Of a stretch of 12,141 nt of DNA, positions 1 to 5,619 are shown in pieces. Source of the DNA: JAWVZB01 sp033722375 (lineage in GTDB: Bacteria > Actinomycetota > Nitriliruptoria > Nitriliruptorales > Nitriliruptoraceae); contig JAWVZB010000093.1 in assembly GCA_033722375.1 (NCBI GenBank), forward strand, positions 1 to 12,141. Reading direction: 5' to 3'. Within the stretch, counting starts at the first letter, position 1, and every line of letters begins with the position of its first letter. The notes under the pieces are model-generated. The model searched no databases and was not told the DNA's origin. It worked only from the letters and a program-made list of their open reading frames with translations. Position numbers and translations under genes: made by a program.

Positions 1-390
1 CACGAGACCCGGGTCCTCGTGATCGATGACGAGCCCGCTGACTGTCGATATGCGGAGCTGATCATCGGGAACGTGGATCCCGAGGTCGAGGTCTACACGG
101 CGACCAACGGCAGCCGCGGCCTACTCCTCTGCGGCCGGCTGTCACCGGCGGTGGTCTTGCTCGACGTGCGGATGCCGGGTATCAACGGCATCGACGTGGC
201 TCGGTCGCTCCGTCGCGTCGAGGGCCTCGAGAACATCGACCTCTACTTCCTCACCGGTGCCGATACCACCGATGTCGAGGACGTGGCGGCCGAGGTGGGG
301 GCGGCTGCGGTGCTGCGCAAGCCCCTCTCCCGCGATGACGTTCGCCGGTTCCTCGACCGGGCGGGGCACCCGGCGCTGACGGCCGACTGA
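1..390 (+). CDS. Response-regulator receiver domain protein (5' end outside window)
   Basis: This is a CheY-like receiver domain that takes a phosphate from a sensor histidine kinase. Counting from the GTG at 19, the acidic pair is D3-D4, the phospho-acceptor is D49 in VVLLDVRMPG, the switch threonine is T79 in FLTGAD, and the conserved lysine is K101 in LRKPLS. The frame stays open to base 1 and already reads HETRVL before the GTG. RVLVIDDEP is the usual first strand of the fold, so the true start lies upstream and the GTG at 19 should not be taken as the start. The protein ends about 20 residues after the conserved lysine and no DNA-binding or output domain follows. It is therefore either a stand-alone receiver or the C-terminal receiver of a larger hybrid kinase; the window cannot decide. 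The family call is firm, but the partner and the output are unknown. Confidence 0.9.
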   Translation, partial: HETRVLVIDDEPADCRYAELIIGNVDPEVEVYTATNGSRGLLLCGRLSPAVVLLDVRMPGINGIDVARSLRRVEGLENIDLYFLTGADTTDVEDVAAEVGAAAVLRKPLSRDDVRRFLDRAGHPALTAD

Positions 391-403
391 GCCCGCCTAC
401 CCT
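376..403 (+). promoter_or_regulatory. Putative folD promoter
   Basis: A -35-like CTGACG (376-381) is followed after 16 bases by TACCCT (398-403), part of a CTACCCT box. Transcription from here would give folD a leader of about 20 bases. The -35 overlaps the end of the preceding receiver gene. The same CTAnnCT box occurs before mdh, trpS, sdhC and the mutase gene, which strengthens the call. It is inferred from sequence only. Confidence 0.4.
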
Positions 404-418
404 TCTCCACGAGCGGGC
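391..418. other. Inverted repeat between receiver gene and folD
   Basis: GCCCGC (391-396) and GCGGGC (413-418) are perfect 6-base complements separated by 16 bases, placed directly after the receiver gene stop codon. The putative folD -10 box lies in the loop. It could be a weak terminator for the receiver transcript, an operator around the folD promoter, or chance in GC-rich DNA. Confidence 0.3.
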
Positions 419-430
419 AGAGGGTCGATC

Positions 431-1312
431 ATGACGGCGGAACTCCTGGACGGGAAGGCACTCGCAGGGAGAGTGCGCGAGCGCATCGCGAAGCAGGTGG
501 CGGAGCTCCGCGCCGAGCACGGGGTGATCCCCGGGCTGGCCGCGGTCCTCGTGGGAGAGGACCCGGCGTCGCAGGTCTACGTGAACATGAAGCACAAGGC
601 CTGCGAGAAGGCGGGCATGTACAGCCGGCAGGTCAAGCTCCCGGCCGACACGAGCGCCGACGAGCTGCTGTCGGTGGTCGCCGACCTGAACGAGGACGAA
701 GCGATCGACGGGATCCTGGTCCAGCTGCCGCTGCCCGACCACCTCGACCCGCAGCCGGTGCAGGAGCTCATCAGCCCCGACAAGGATGTCGACGCGCTCA
801 ACCCCTACACGGCGGGTCGGCTCGCGCTCGGTGACCCGACGTTCCTGTCCTGTACGCCCTACGGGATCATCGAGATGCTCGAGGACGCCGAGGTCCCGAT
901 CAGCGGCGCCGAGGCGGTCATCGTCGGTCGATCGAACCTCGTCGGTCGCCCCCTGTCGATCATGCTCGGGCTCAAGGGGCGGGATGCGACCGTCACCGTC
1001 GTTCACTCGCGCACGAAGGACCTCGGTGAGGTCTGCCGCCGCGCCGACATCCTGGTGGTCGCGGCCGGTCGGCGCGGGCTCGTCACGCCCGAGATGGTCC
1101 AGGAGGGTGCGGTCGTCATCGACGTGGGGATCAATCGCACCGACGAGGGCAAGCTCGTCGGGGACGTCGACTTCGACGCGGTCTCCGAGGTTGCGGGCGC
1201 GATCACCCCGGTCCCCGGTGGGGTCGGCCCCATGACGGTGACGATGCTCCTGCAGAACACCCTCGAGGCGGCTCGGATGCGGCGCGGACTGCCACGTAGA
1301 CCGGTCGCCTGA
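431..1312 (+). CDS. folD: Bifunctional methylenetetrahydrofolate dehydrogenase / methenyltetrahydrofolate cyclohydrolase
   Basis: FolD is a cytoplasmic enzyme that interconverts 5,10-methylene-, 5,10-methenyl- and 10-formyl-tetrahydrofolate using NADP, supplying one-carbon units for purine and formyl-Met synthesis. The 293-residue length is typical. The catalytic set lines up with the E. coli numbering: Y50, K54 and K56 in YVNMKHK, Q98 in GILVQLPLP, and D121 in DKDVDALN. The Rossmann nucleotide site is VIVGRSNLVGRP (163-174), and the closing signature PVPGGVGPMTVTML is near residue 260. Two small departures from the common pattern are DVDALN where DVDGFH or DGLH is usual, and VHSRT where CHSRT is usual. 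Neither touches the catalytic residues. The ATG at 431 follows a weak purine-rich AGAGGG. It appears monocistronic: a receiver gene precedes it and a non-coding stretch follows. Confidence 0.97.
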   Translation: MTAELLDGKALAGRVRERIAKQVAELRAEHGVIPGLAAVLVGEDPASQVYVNMKHKACEKAGMYSRQVKLPADTSADELLSVVADLNEDEAIDGILVQLPLPDHLDPQPVQELISPDKDVDALNPYTAGRLALGDPTFLSCTPYGIIEMLEDAEVPISGAEAVIVGRSNLVGRPLSIMLGLKGRDATVTVVHSRTKDLGEVCRRADILVVAAGRRGLVTPEMVQEGAVVIDVGINRTDEGKLVGDVDFDAVSEVAGAITPVPGGVGPMTVTMLLQNTLEAARMRRGLPRRPVA

Positions 1313-1313
1313 C

Positions 1314-1341
1314 GGGCCGGATCGCCGGTCCCCGCCGGCCC
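1314..1341 (+). terminator. Candidate folD terminator hairpin
   Basis: GGGCCGG (1314-1320) pairs perfectly with CCGGCCC (1335-1341) around a 14-base loop, one base after the folD stop. An alternative fold pairs the internal CCGG copies. There is no T-tract, as is common for hairpin terminators in high-GC actinobacteria. Confidence 0.45.
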
Positions 1342-1394
1342 TGACGTGGTCAGCATCGTGGGGTGATGCGGCGGTGTTCCGCAGGTGCTCGACG

Positions 1395-1462
1395 GCCTTG
1401 TGAACAGAGGCACAAAGTCCCCATCCGGGCCTTGTGAACGGAGGCACAAGGTCCCTCTCGGG
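1395..1462. repeat. 34-bp tandem repeat, two units
   Basis: The units are 1395-1428 and 1429-1462 and match at 29 of 34 positions by my alignment. Both begin GCCTTGTGAAC and contain GAGGCACAA followed by GTCCC. The differences are two A/G changes in the first 22 positions and three near the 3' end. Each unit holds one 18-base dyad. Two units are too few, and no spacer is present, for a CRISPR array. It may be a copy of a dispersed intergenic repeat of the lineage or a double regulator-binding site. Confidence 0.75.
1398..1449. promoter_or_regulatory. Two Rex-like operator candidates
   Basis: TTGTGAACAGAGGCACAA (1398-1415) and TTGTGAACGGAGGCACAA (1432-1449) have the 18-base geometry of the Rex redox-repressor operator consensus, TTGTGAAnnnnTTCACAA. 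The left half is perfect. The right half is GGCACAA, which matches 5 of 7. The copies are 34 bases apart, about three helical turns. The nearest downstream start is the membrane protein at 1585. The match is to a remembered consensus, and binding is untested. Confidence 0.3.
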
Positions 1463-1570
1463 AGCGGGTCGTCACGCGCCGAGGACGAGTCTTCCGCCCC
1501 AGGTGCGGCGGCCACTTCCCGACGACAATCCACATGAGCGTTCGGGAAGAGCCCGGACCCAGGGAGTGCC

Positions 1571-1578
1571 AGGGAGGT
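1571..1578 (+). promoter_or_regulatory. Ribosome binding site fixing the start at 1585
   Basis: AGGGAGGT lies six bases before the ATG at 1585. The in-frame ATG at 1534 has no comparable site and would only add 17 hydrophilic residues. Confidence 0.8.
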
Positions 1579-1584
1579 ACTCAC

Positions 1585-2133
1585 ATGAGCACCAAGACCA
1601 AGGAGAAGGAAGAGCTCCTCGTTCACCCCGAGTCGAAGCTCCACCTGTCCATCAACACCCGTCTGTTCACCGCTGTCGCGCTGTTCGCGATGGTCGTGGG
1701 CGCGATCTCCTTCCTCGGTGGCATCGCCGGTGCGGTGTACACCTGGGACCAGGCGGTCGACCAGAACATCACCACCCCCGACGACGCGTCGATCCCGAGC
1801 ACCCCGGTGCGTGGCCCGCTGACGATGCTGTCGCAGTCGGCCATCATCACCGAGCACGCGCTCGACAGCACCGACGGCCTGTACTACGCCGAGATGGACC
1901 GGATGGTCCCGCAGCTCGACGAGAGCGGCGAGCCCGTCCTCGACGAAGCCGGTGAGCCGGTCATGGTGCCCAACGAGGCTCGCAGCATCTGGATCACCGT
2001 CAGTGCGCTCAACTCGGCGCTCGGACTCGGTGTCCTCGCCTACGGCGTCAGCGCCTTCGCGATCTTCGTGGGGCTGACCCTCCTGGCGGTCGGGTACGCG
2101 CTCTTCCGTCTCCGCAAGGCGACGGTGGTCTGA
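1585..2133 (+). CDS. Two-helix actinobacterial membrane protein (often misnamed 'aromatic ring-opening dioxygenase LigA')
   Basis: This is a 182-residue membrane protein of unknown function. A charged N-terminal tail (about residues 1-26, rich in Lys and Glu) leads to a first helix at about 27-51. An extracytoplasmic loop of roughly 90 residues contains PVRGPLTMLSQSAIITEHAL and a short acidic repeat (LDESGEPVLDEAGEPVM). A second helix at about 148-174 ends in the basic RLRKATVV. The layout of two end helices around a loop with the 'GPLTMLSQ..II..HAL' segment matches a widespread actinobacterial family that databases often label LigA. No dioxygenase metal ligands are visible, so I reject that function. 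It is followed by a strong terminator and looks monocistronic. The tandem repeat lies 123-190 bases upstream and could hold its control region. Confidence 0.8.
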   Translation: MSTKTKEKEELLVHPESKLHLSINTRLFTAVALFAMVVGAISFLGGIAGAVYTWDQAVDQNITTPDDASIPSTPVRGPLTMLSQSAIITEHALDSTDGLYYAEMDRMVPQLDESGEPVLDEAGEPVMVPNEARSIWITVSALNSALGLGVLAYGVSAFAIFVGLTLLAVGYALFRLRKATVV

Positions 2134-2167
2134 TCCGATCTTCCCTGGCGTCCCCTGGGCGCAACCC

Positions 2168-2203
2168 CGAAGGCCCCGGGCCATCACGGCCCGGGGCCTC
2201 TCG
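2168..2203 (+). terminator. Strong intrinsic terminator hairpin
   Basis: AGGCCCCGGGCC (2171-2182) and GGCCCGGGGCCT (2188-2199) form a perfect 12-bp stem with a 5-base loop (ATCAC). Flanking CGA and TCG can add three more pairs across a one-base bulge. No T-tract follows. It separates the membrane protein gene from mdh, and the mdh promoter box begins a few bases later. Confidence 0.88.
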
Positions 2204-2209
2204 GCGTGA

Positions 2210-2216
2210 CTACGCT
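2210..2216 (+). promoter_or_regulatory. Putative -10 box for mdh (CTACGCT)
   Basis: CTACGCT lies just after the upstream terminator and 44 bases before the mdh start codon. It matches the CTAnnCT box seen before folD, trpS, sdhC and the mutase gene. No -35 is recognisable, because that position falls inside the terminator stem. Confidence 0.35.
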
Positions 2217-2260
2217 CGATCAAGACCGAAATCCGACCTCCCCGTGCCGAGGAGCATGCG

Positions 2261-3247
2261 ATGACCTCTCCCGTTCGTGTCGCCGTCACCGGTGCCGCCG
2301 GCCAGATCGGCTACGCGCTGCTGTTCCGGATCGCGGCCGGCGAGCTGCTCGGGCCCGACCGCCCCGTCATCCTCCAACTCGTCGAGATCCCACCGGCGAT
2401 GGACGCCCTCCAGGGGGTCGCGATGGAGCTCGAGGACGGCGCCTTCCCGCTCCTGCAGGGGATGGAGCTGGCCGACAACCCGGACGACGGGTTCGAGGGC
2501 GCGAACCTCGTGCTGCTGGTCGGCGCCAAGCCGCGCGGCCCGGGGCAGGAGCGGGCCGACCTGCTCAAGGACAACGGGAAGATCTTCACCGGTCAGGGGA
2601 AGGCGATCGCCAACCAGGCCGCGGACGACGTGCGCGTCGCCGTGGTGGGCAACCCGGCGAACACCAACGCGCTGATCGCGATGTCCAACGCCGAAGGGGT
2701 CCCGGCCGAGCGGTTCACCGCGATGGTGCGCCTGGACCAGAACCGGGCGATGAGCCAGCTCGCCAACAAGGCCGGTGTGCAGGTCTCGGCGGTCGAGAAC
2801 CTCGCGGTGTGGGGCAACCACTCACCCACCATGTTCCCCGACTTCGAGCACGCCACGATCGACGGCGACCCCGTCACCGAAGTACTGGACCGTGACTGGC
2901 TCGAGGGCGAGTTCCTCACCACGGTGCAGCAGCGTGGTGCCGCCATCATCGAAGCCCGAGGCGCGTCGTCGGCTGCTTCGGCGGCGAACGCGCTGATCGA
3001 CCACATGCGCGACTGGTGCGGGGGCGAGCCCACCCCGGAGGGTCGCTGGGTGTCGATGGCGGTCCCTTCCGACGGCTCGTACGGCATCGCGGAAGGTGTG
3101 ATCTCGGGGTTCCCGGTCACCACGGACGGGCAGGGCAACTACGAGATCGTGCAAGGGATCGAGCTGTCCGACTACGCGCGCTCGAAGATCGACGCCTCGG
3201 TCGACGAGCTCCGCGAGGAGCGGAGCGCGGTGGAGGACATGCTCTGA
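2261..3247 (+). CDS. mdh: Malate dehydrogenase, NAD-dependent (type 2)
   Basis: This cytoplasmic TCA-cycle enzyme interconverts malate and oxaloacetate with NAD(H). The length of 328 residues is typical of the lactate-dehydrogenase-like type 2 group found in actinobacteria and Thermus. The dinucleotide loop is GAAGQIGY (11-18), and E42 at the end of the second strand favours NAD over NADP. The mobile-loop and substrate residues are R92 and R98 in KPRGPGQER. Catalytic D159 and R162 are in RLDQNRA, and the proton-relay H187 is in WGNHSPTMFPD. RLDQNR has Gln where His is common in this group. The ATG at 2261 follows GAGGAG, and upstream is a hard terminator, so transcription should begin between the two. 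The small membrane protein starting 8 bases after the stop is probably co-transcribed. Confidence 0.97.
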   Translation: MTSPVRVAVTGAAGQIGYALLFRIAAGELLGPDRPVILQLVEIPPAMDALQGVAMELEDGAFPLLQGMELADNPDDGFEGANLVLLVGAKPRGPGQERADLLKDNGKIFTGQGKAIANQAADDVRVAVVGNPANTNALIAMSNAEGVPAERFTAMVRLDQNRAMSQLANKAGVQVSAVENLAVWGNHSPTMFPDFEHATIDGDPVTEVLDRDWLEGEFLTTVQQRGAAIIEARGASSAASAANALIDHMRDWCGGEPTPEGRWVSMAVPSDGSYGIAEGVISGFPVTTDGQGNYEIVQGIELSDYARSKIDASVDELREERSAVEDML

Positions 3248-3255
3248 CGCAGCCT

Positions 3256-3747
3256 GTGCTCTTCCGCGAGACCCAGGCGTTCCGCCAGTGGTGGGCGGTG
3301 GCCGCCATCGGCATCAGCGCGCTCATCGGCTGGTGGGCGTTCCTGTCCCAGATCGTGCTGTCCCGGCCGTTCGGTGACGATCCAGCCTCGGACGTGACCA
3401 TCTGGGTCGTGTTCCTGCTCCAGGGTCTCCTCGTGCCGGCGGTGTGGTGGTGGCTCCGGCTCGAGACGGTGGTGACCACCGACGCGCTTTCCGTGCGGTT
3501 CCGGCCGTTCCCGGCCCGGGTGGTCGACACCGGCGACATCGTGGACGCGGACACGATGGGGTACCGCGCGATCCGTGACTACGGCGGCTACGGCTACCGC
3601 CGGATCCTCTCGGGCGACACGGCGTTCATCGTGTCGGGTGACCGGGCGGTGAAGATCGACACGGGCGACGACCGCGACCTCGTCGTCGGCTCGCAACGGC
3701 CGGTCGAGCTCCTCGCGGCCATCGAGCAGGCCCGCGGCACCGCCTGA
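3256..3747 (+). CDS. Small two-helix membrane protein with C-terminal PH-like region (DUF6141-like)
   Basis: The protein has about 163 residues. It opens with LFRETQAFRQWW, then has helices at about 12-35 and 47-67, then a soluble beta-rich tail containing YRAIRDYGGYGYRR and ending VGSQRPVELLAAIEQ. This order and these signatures resemble the DUF6141 membrane proteins as I remember them. No function is established. It is unusually Trp-rich, with WW at 12-13 and 26-27 and WWW at 64-66. The start is uncertain. GTG 3256 is the conventional choice, but the only good ribosome site, GGAGGA (3232-3237), is 18 bases away. That site sits seven bases before a CTG at 3244 that overlaps the mdh stop as CTGA. 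Translation is probably coupled to mdh. The reading frame extends open far upstream inside mdh, but that part is shadow. Confidence 0.75.
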   Translation: MLFRETQAFRQWWAVAAIGISALIGWWAFLSQIVLSRPFGDDPASDVTIWVVFLLQGLLVPAVWWWLRLETVVTTDALSVRFRPFPARVVDTGDIVDADTMGYRAIRDYGGYGYRRILSGDTAFIVSGDRAVKIDTGDDRDLVVGSQRPVELLAAIEQARGTA

Positions 3748-3754
3748 CACAGCA

Positions 3755-3761
3755 CTACCCT
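3755..3761 (+). promoter_or_regulatory. Putative -10 box for trpS (CTACCCT)
   Basis: CTACCCT sits in the 42-base gap, 28 bases before the trpS start, and is identical to the box before folD. No convincing -35 is visible. If active, trpS and the YihY gene can be transcribed apart from mdh. Confidence 0.35.
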
Positions 3762-3789
3762 CCAGCGACCCACGACCAGGAGCTCGAGC

Positions 3790-4791
3790 GTGACGCGCGT
3801 GTTCTCCGGCATCAAGCCGTCCGGCGAGGTGCAGCTCGGCAACTACCTCGGTGCCCTCCGCAACTGGGTGGACATGCAGGAGCGGGCCGACACCGTCTAC
3901 TGCGTCGTGGATCTCCACGCCATCACCGTGCCCCACGATCCCGAGGAGCTGCGGCGTCGCACCCGCGAGCTGGCGACGGGCCTGCTTGCGGTCGGGATCG
4001 ATCCGGAGCGGTCGATCCTGTTCGTCCAGAGCCACGTCCACGAGCACGCCGAATGCACGTGGCTGTTCAACTGCGTGGCCGGCATGGGAGAGCTCGGTCG
4101 CATGCCGCAGTACAAGGAGGCGGCCGACGAGGCTGCCGCCCGGGAGGAGTCTGTCAGTGTCGGGCTCTTCGACTACCCGGTGCTCCAGGCCGCCGACATC
4201 CTGCTCTACGACACCGACGAGGTCCCCGTCGGTGAGGACCAGGTGCATCACATCGAGCTGGCCCGCGACATCGGCCAACGCTTCAACCACCGCTTCGGAG
4301 AGGTGTTCAAGCTGCCGGAAGCGGTGGTGCCCGACATCGGGGCGCGGGTGATGGACCTCCAGCATCCCACCAAGAAGATGTCGAAGTCGTCAGAGTCACC
4401 GAAGGGCACGGTCGAGATCTTCGAGAACCCCGACGCGATCGCCAAGAAGATCCGCTCCGCGGTCACCGACAGCGGCACCGAGGTGAGATACGACCGCGCC
4501 GAGAAGGCCGGCATCAGCAACCTGCTCGACCTCCTGTCCGCCGTGACGGGGCGTCCGGTCCCCGAGCTGGAGGACGAGTTCGCCGGGAAGGGGTACGGGG
4601 ATTTCAAAGGCGCCGTCGCCGACGCGGTCCTCGACACGCTGCGACCGATCCAGCAGCGCTACCACGAGCTCGCCGCCGATCCGGCGGCCGTGGACGCCGT
4701 GCTCGAGCACGGTGCCGAACGTGCGCGGGCGTACGCGGCCCCGATCCTCGAGCGCGCCAAGGACGCGATCGGGTTCCTGCCCGCTCGCTGA
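3790..4791 (+). CDS. trpS: Tryptophanyl-tRNA synthetase
   Basis: This class I cytoplasmic synthetase joins tryptophan to tRNA-Trp with ATP. The length of 333 residues is standard. The HIGH-equivalent site is QLGN (15-18) in PSGEVQLGNYLGAL, where the first position is Gln instead of the usual His or Thr. The KMSKS loop is KKMSKSSES with its first Lys at 195. The Trp and ATP pocket is recognisable in YPVLQAADILLYDTDEVPVG with GEDQ following. The C-terminal anticodon-binding helices include RSAVTDSGTEV and GDFKGAVADAV. The GTG start at 3790 is supported by AGGAG (3778-3782) seven bases upstream and by alignment of the N-terminus. Its stop overlaps the next start by one base (TGATG), so the two are translationally coupled. 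Confidence 0.97.
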   Translation: MTRVFSGIKPSGEVQLGNYLGALRNWVDMQERADTVYCVVDLHAITVPHDPEELRRRTRELATGLLAVGIDPERSILFVQSHVHEHAECTWLFNCVAGMGELGRMPQYKEAADEAAAREESVSVGLFDYPVLQAADILLYDTDEVPVGEDQVHHIELARDIGQRFNHRFGEVFKLPEAVVPDIGARVMDLQHPTKKMSKSSESPKGTVEIFENPDAIAKKIRSAVTDSGTEVRYDRAEKAGISNLLDLLSAVTGRPVPELEDEFAGKGYGDFKGAVADAVLDTLRPIQQRYHELAADPAAVDAVLEHGAERARAYAAPILERAKDAIGFLPAR

Positions 4792-5606
4792 TGGCATCGG
4801 GATGGATGGGTCGCGTGTTCGATCGGGTCAGCGCGCGCCTGCCCCAACCGCTCCAGCCCGTTCTGGAGCGGCTCGTCGAGCGGGACATCCTCCTGGCGGG
4901 GAGCAGCCTCGCCTTCTACGGGCTCGTCTCGCTCCTGCCGCTGCTCCTCATCGCCTTCGCGACGGTCGATGCCGTCGCCGGAGGCGACACGCTGACCCGG
5001 TTCACCCGTCAGGCCGTGCAGTCGGGGTCCACCGCCGTGGGGAGCTTCGTAGGTGATCTCACCGACCAGTCGGGATCGCTGTCGTGGGTCACCGTGCTCG
5101 CCGCGCTCTGGCCGGCCACCGCCTACGGGGGCGGGCTGCGGCGGGCGCTGGTGCGCACCACCGAGGGCGAGGAGTCTGCCCCGGGGCTGTGGGGTCGCCT
5201 GATGGGCCTGGGGCTCGTCTTCGTGCTTCCCGCGATCGTCCTCGCCGGCATGCCGCTCACGTTCTTCCTGGTGGAGGTGACCTCCACCACGGCCGCCGGG
5301 TTCCTCCTCGGCTGGGGGCTGGCCCTGCTCGTCGGGGTCGTCGCCGGGACCGGAGTCGCCGCCGCGATCTACGGCGTGTTCGCCCCGCAGGACTTCGGCT
5401 TCATCGACACGATCCGCACCGCCGCACTGGTGGCGACGGTGACGACGCTCTTCAGCCTGGGCTTCGTGCTGTATCTCCGGGTGGGCAGCGTCGAGCAGCG
5501 CTTCGGCGGCGCCACCACGGGAGCGGTCGTCCTGATGGGTGTCTGGCTGTTCGTCGCGAACGTGCTGCTGCTCGCCGGGCACCAGGCGCTGATCGAGTCC
5601 GAGTAG
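4791..5606 (+). CDS. YihY/BrkB-family inner membrane protein
   Basis: This is a 271-residue polytopic membrane protein of the YihY/virulence factor BrkB family, whose biochemical role is not settled. The N-terminal amphipathic segment VLERLVERDILLAGSS leads into the family hallmark LAFYGLVSLLPLLLIAF (about 41-57). Further hydrophobic segments lie at about residues 95-110, 134-160, 170-198, 210-227 and 240-264, giving about six helices. The C-terminal GGATTGAVVLMGVWL region matches the conserved last part of the family. ATG 4791 overlaps the trpS stop codon and lacks its own strong ribosome site, so it probably depends on trpS translation. It meets gdhA tail to tail with a 13-base gap and no visible terminator. 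Confidence 0.9.
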   Translation: MASGWMGRVFDRVSARLPQPLQPVLERLVERDILLAGSSLAFYGLVSLLPLLLIAFATVDAVAGGDTLTRFTRQAVQSGSTAVGSFVGDLTDQSGSLSWVTVLAALWPATAYGGGLRRALVRTTEGEESAPGLWGRLMGLGLVFVLPAIVLAGMPLTFFLVEVTSTTAAGFLLGWGLALLVGVVAGTGVAAAIYGVFAPQDFGFIDTIRTAALVATVTTLFSLGFVLYLRVGSVEQRFGGATTGAVVLMGVWLFVANVLLLAGHQALIESE

Positions 5607-5619
5607 GAGTGTCGTCAGC

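Larger units (their letters stand above)
1353..1511. other. Non-coding stretch with a run of small stem-loops
   Basis: The 272 bases between folD and the next gene (1313-1584) carry no convincing gene. Besides the folD hairpin they contain short dyads one after another: GCATC/GATGC (1353-1369), GCGG/CCGC (1371-1382), the two TTGTG/CACAA dyads (1398-1415 and 1432-1449), and CCGCC/GGCGG (1494-1511). A 61-codon reverse frame runs through the repeats but has no sensible protein character. This could be a leader, a small RNA or repeat-derived DNA. I see no clear promoter for the next gene. Confidence 0.35.

Noticed and set aside
251..1447. Long minus-strand frames opposite folD and trpS (also 3172-4365 and 4659-5675)
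   Set aside because: They are shadows of well-identified genes, with no domains and Arg/His/Asp-rich composition.
1395..1462. CRISPR array
   Set aside because: There are only two units, directly abutting with no spacers, and no cas genes nearby.
1350..1535. A 61-codon reverse ORF over the tandem repeat
   Set aside because: Its sequence is the translation of the two repeat units in different frames. It has no ribosome site and no protein-like pattern.
1534..1584. Upstream start at 1534 for the two-helix membrane protein
   Set aside because: There is no ribosome site before 1534, and the strong AGGGAGGT lies between it and the ATG at 1585.
1585..2133. Aromatic ring-opening dioxygenase function
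   Set aside because: The LigA name attached to such proteins is an annotation artefact. The protein is two membrane helices around a loop with no metal-ligand pattern of that enzyme.
3016..3255. Extended N-terminus of the DUF6141-like protein inside mdh
   Set aside because: The extra residues are an out-of-frame shadow of the mdh C-terminus. Family resemblance begins at LFRE.
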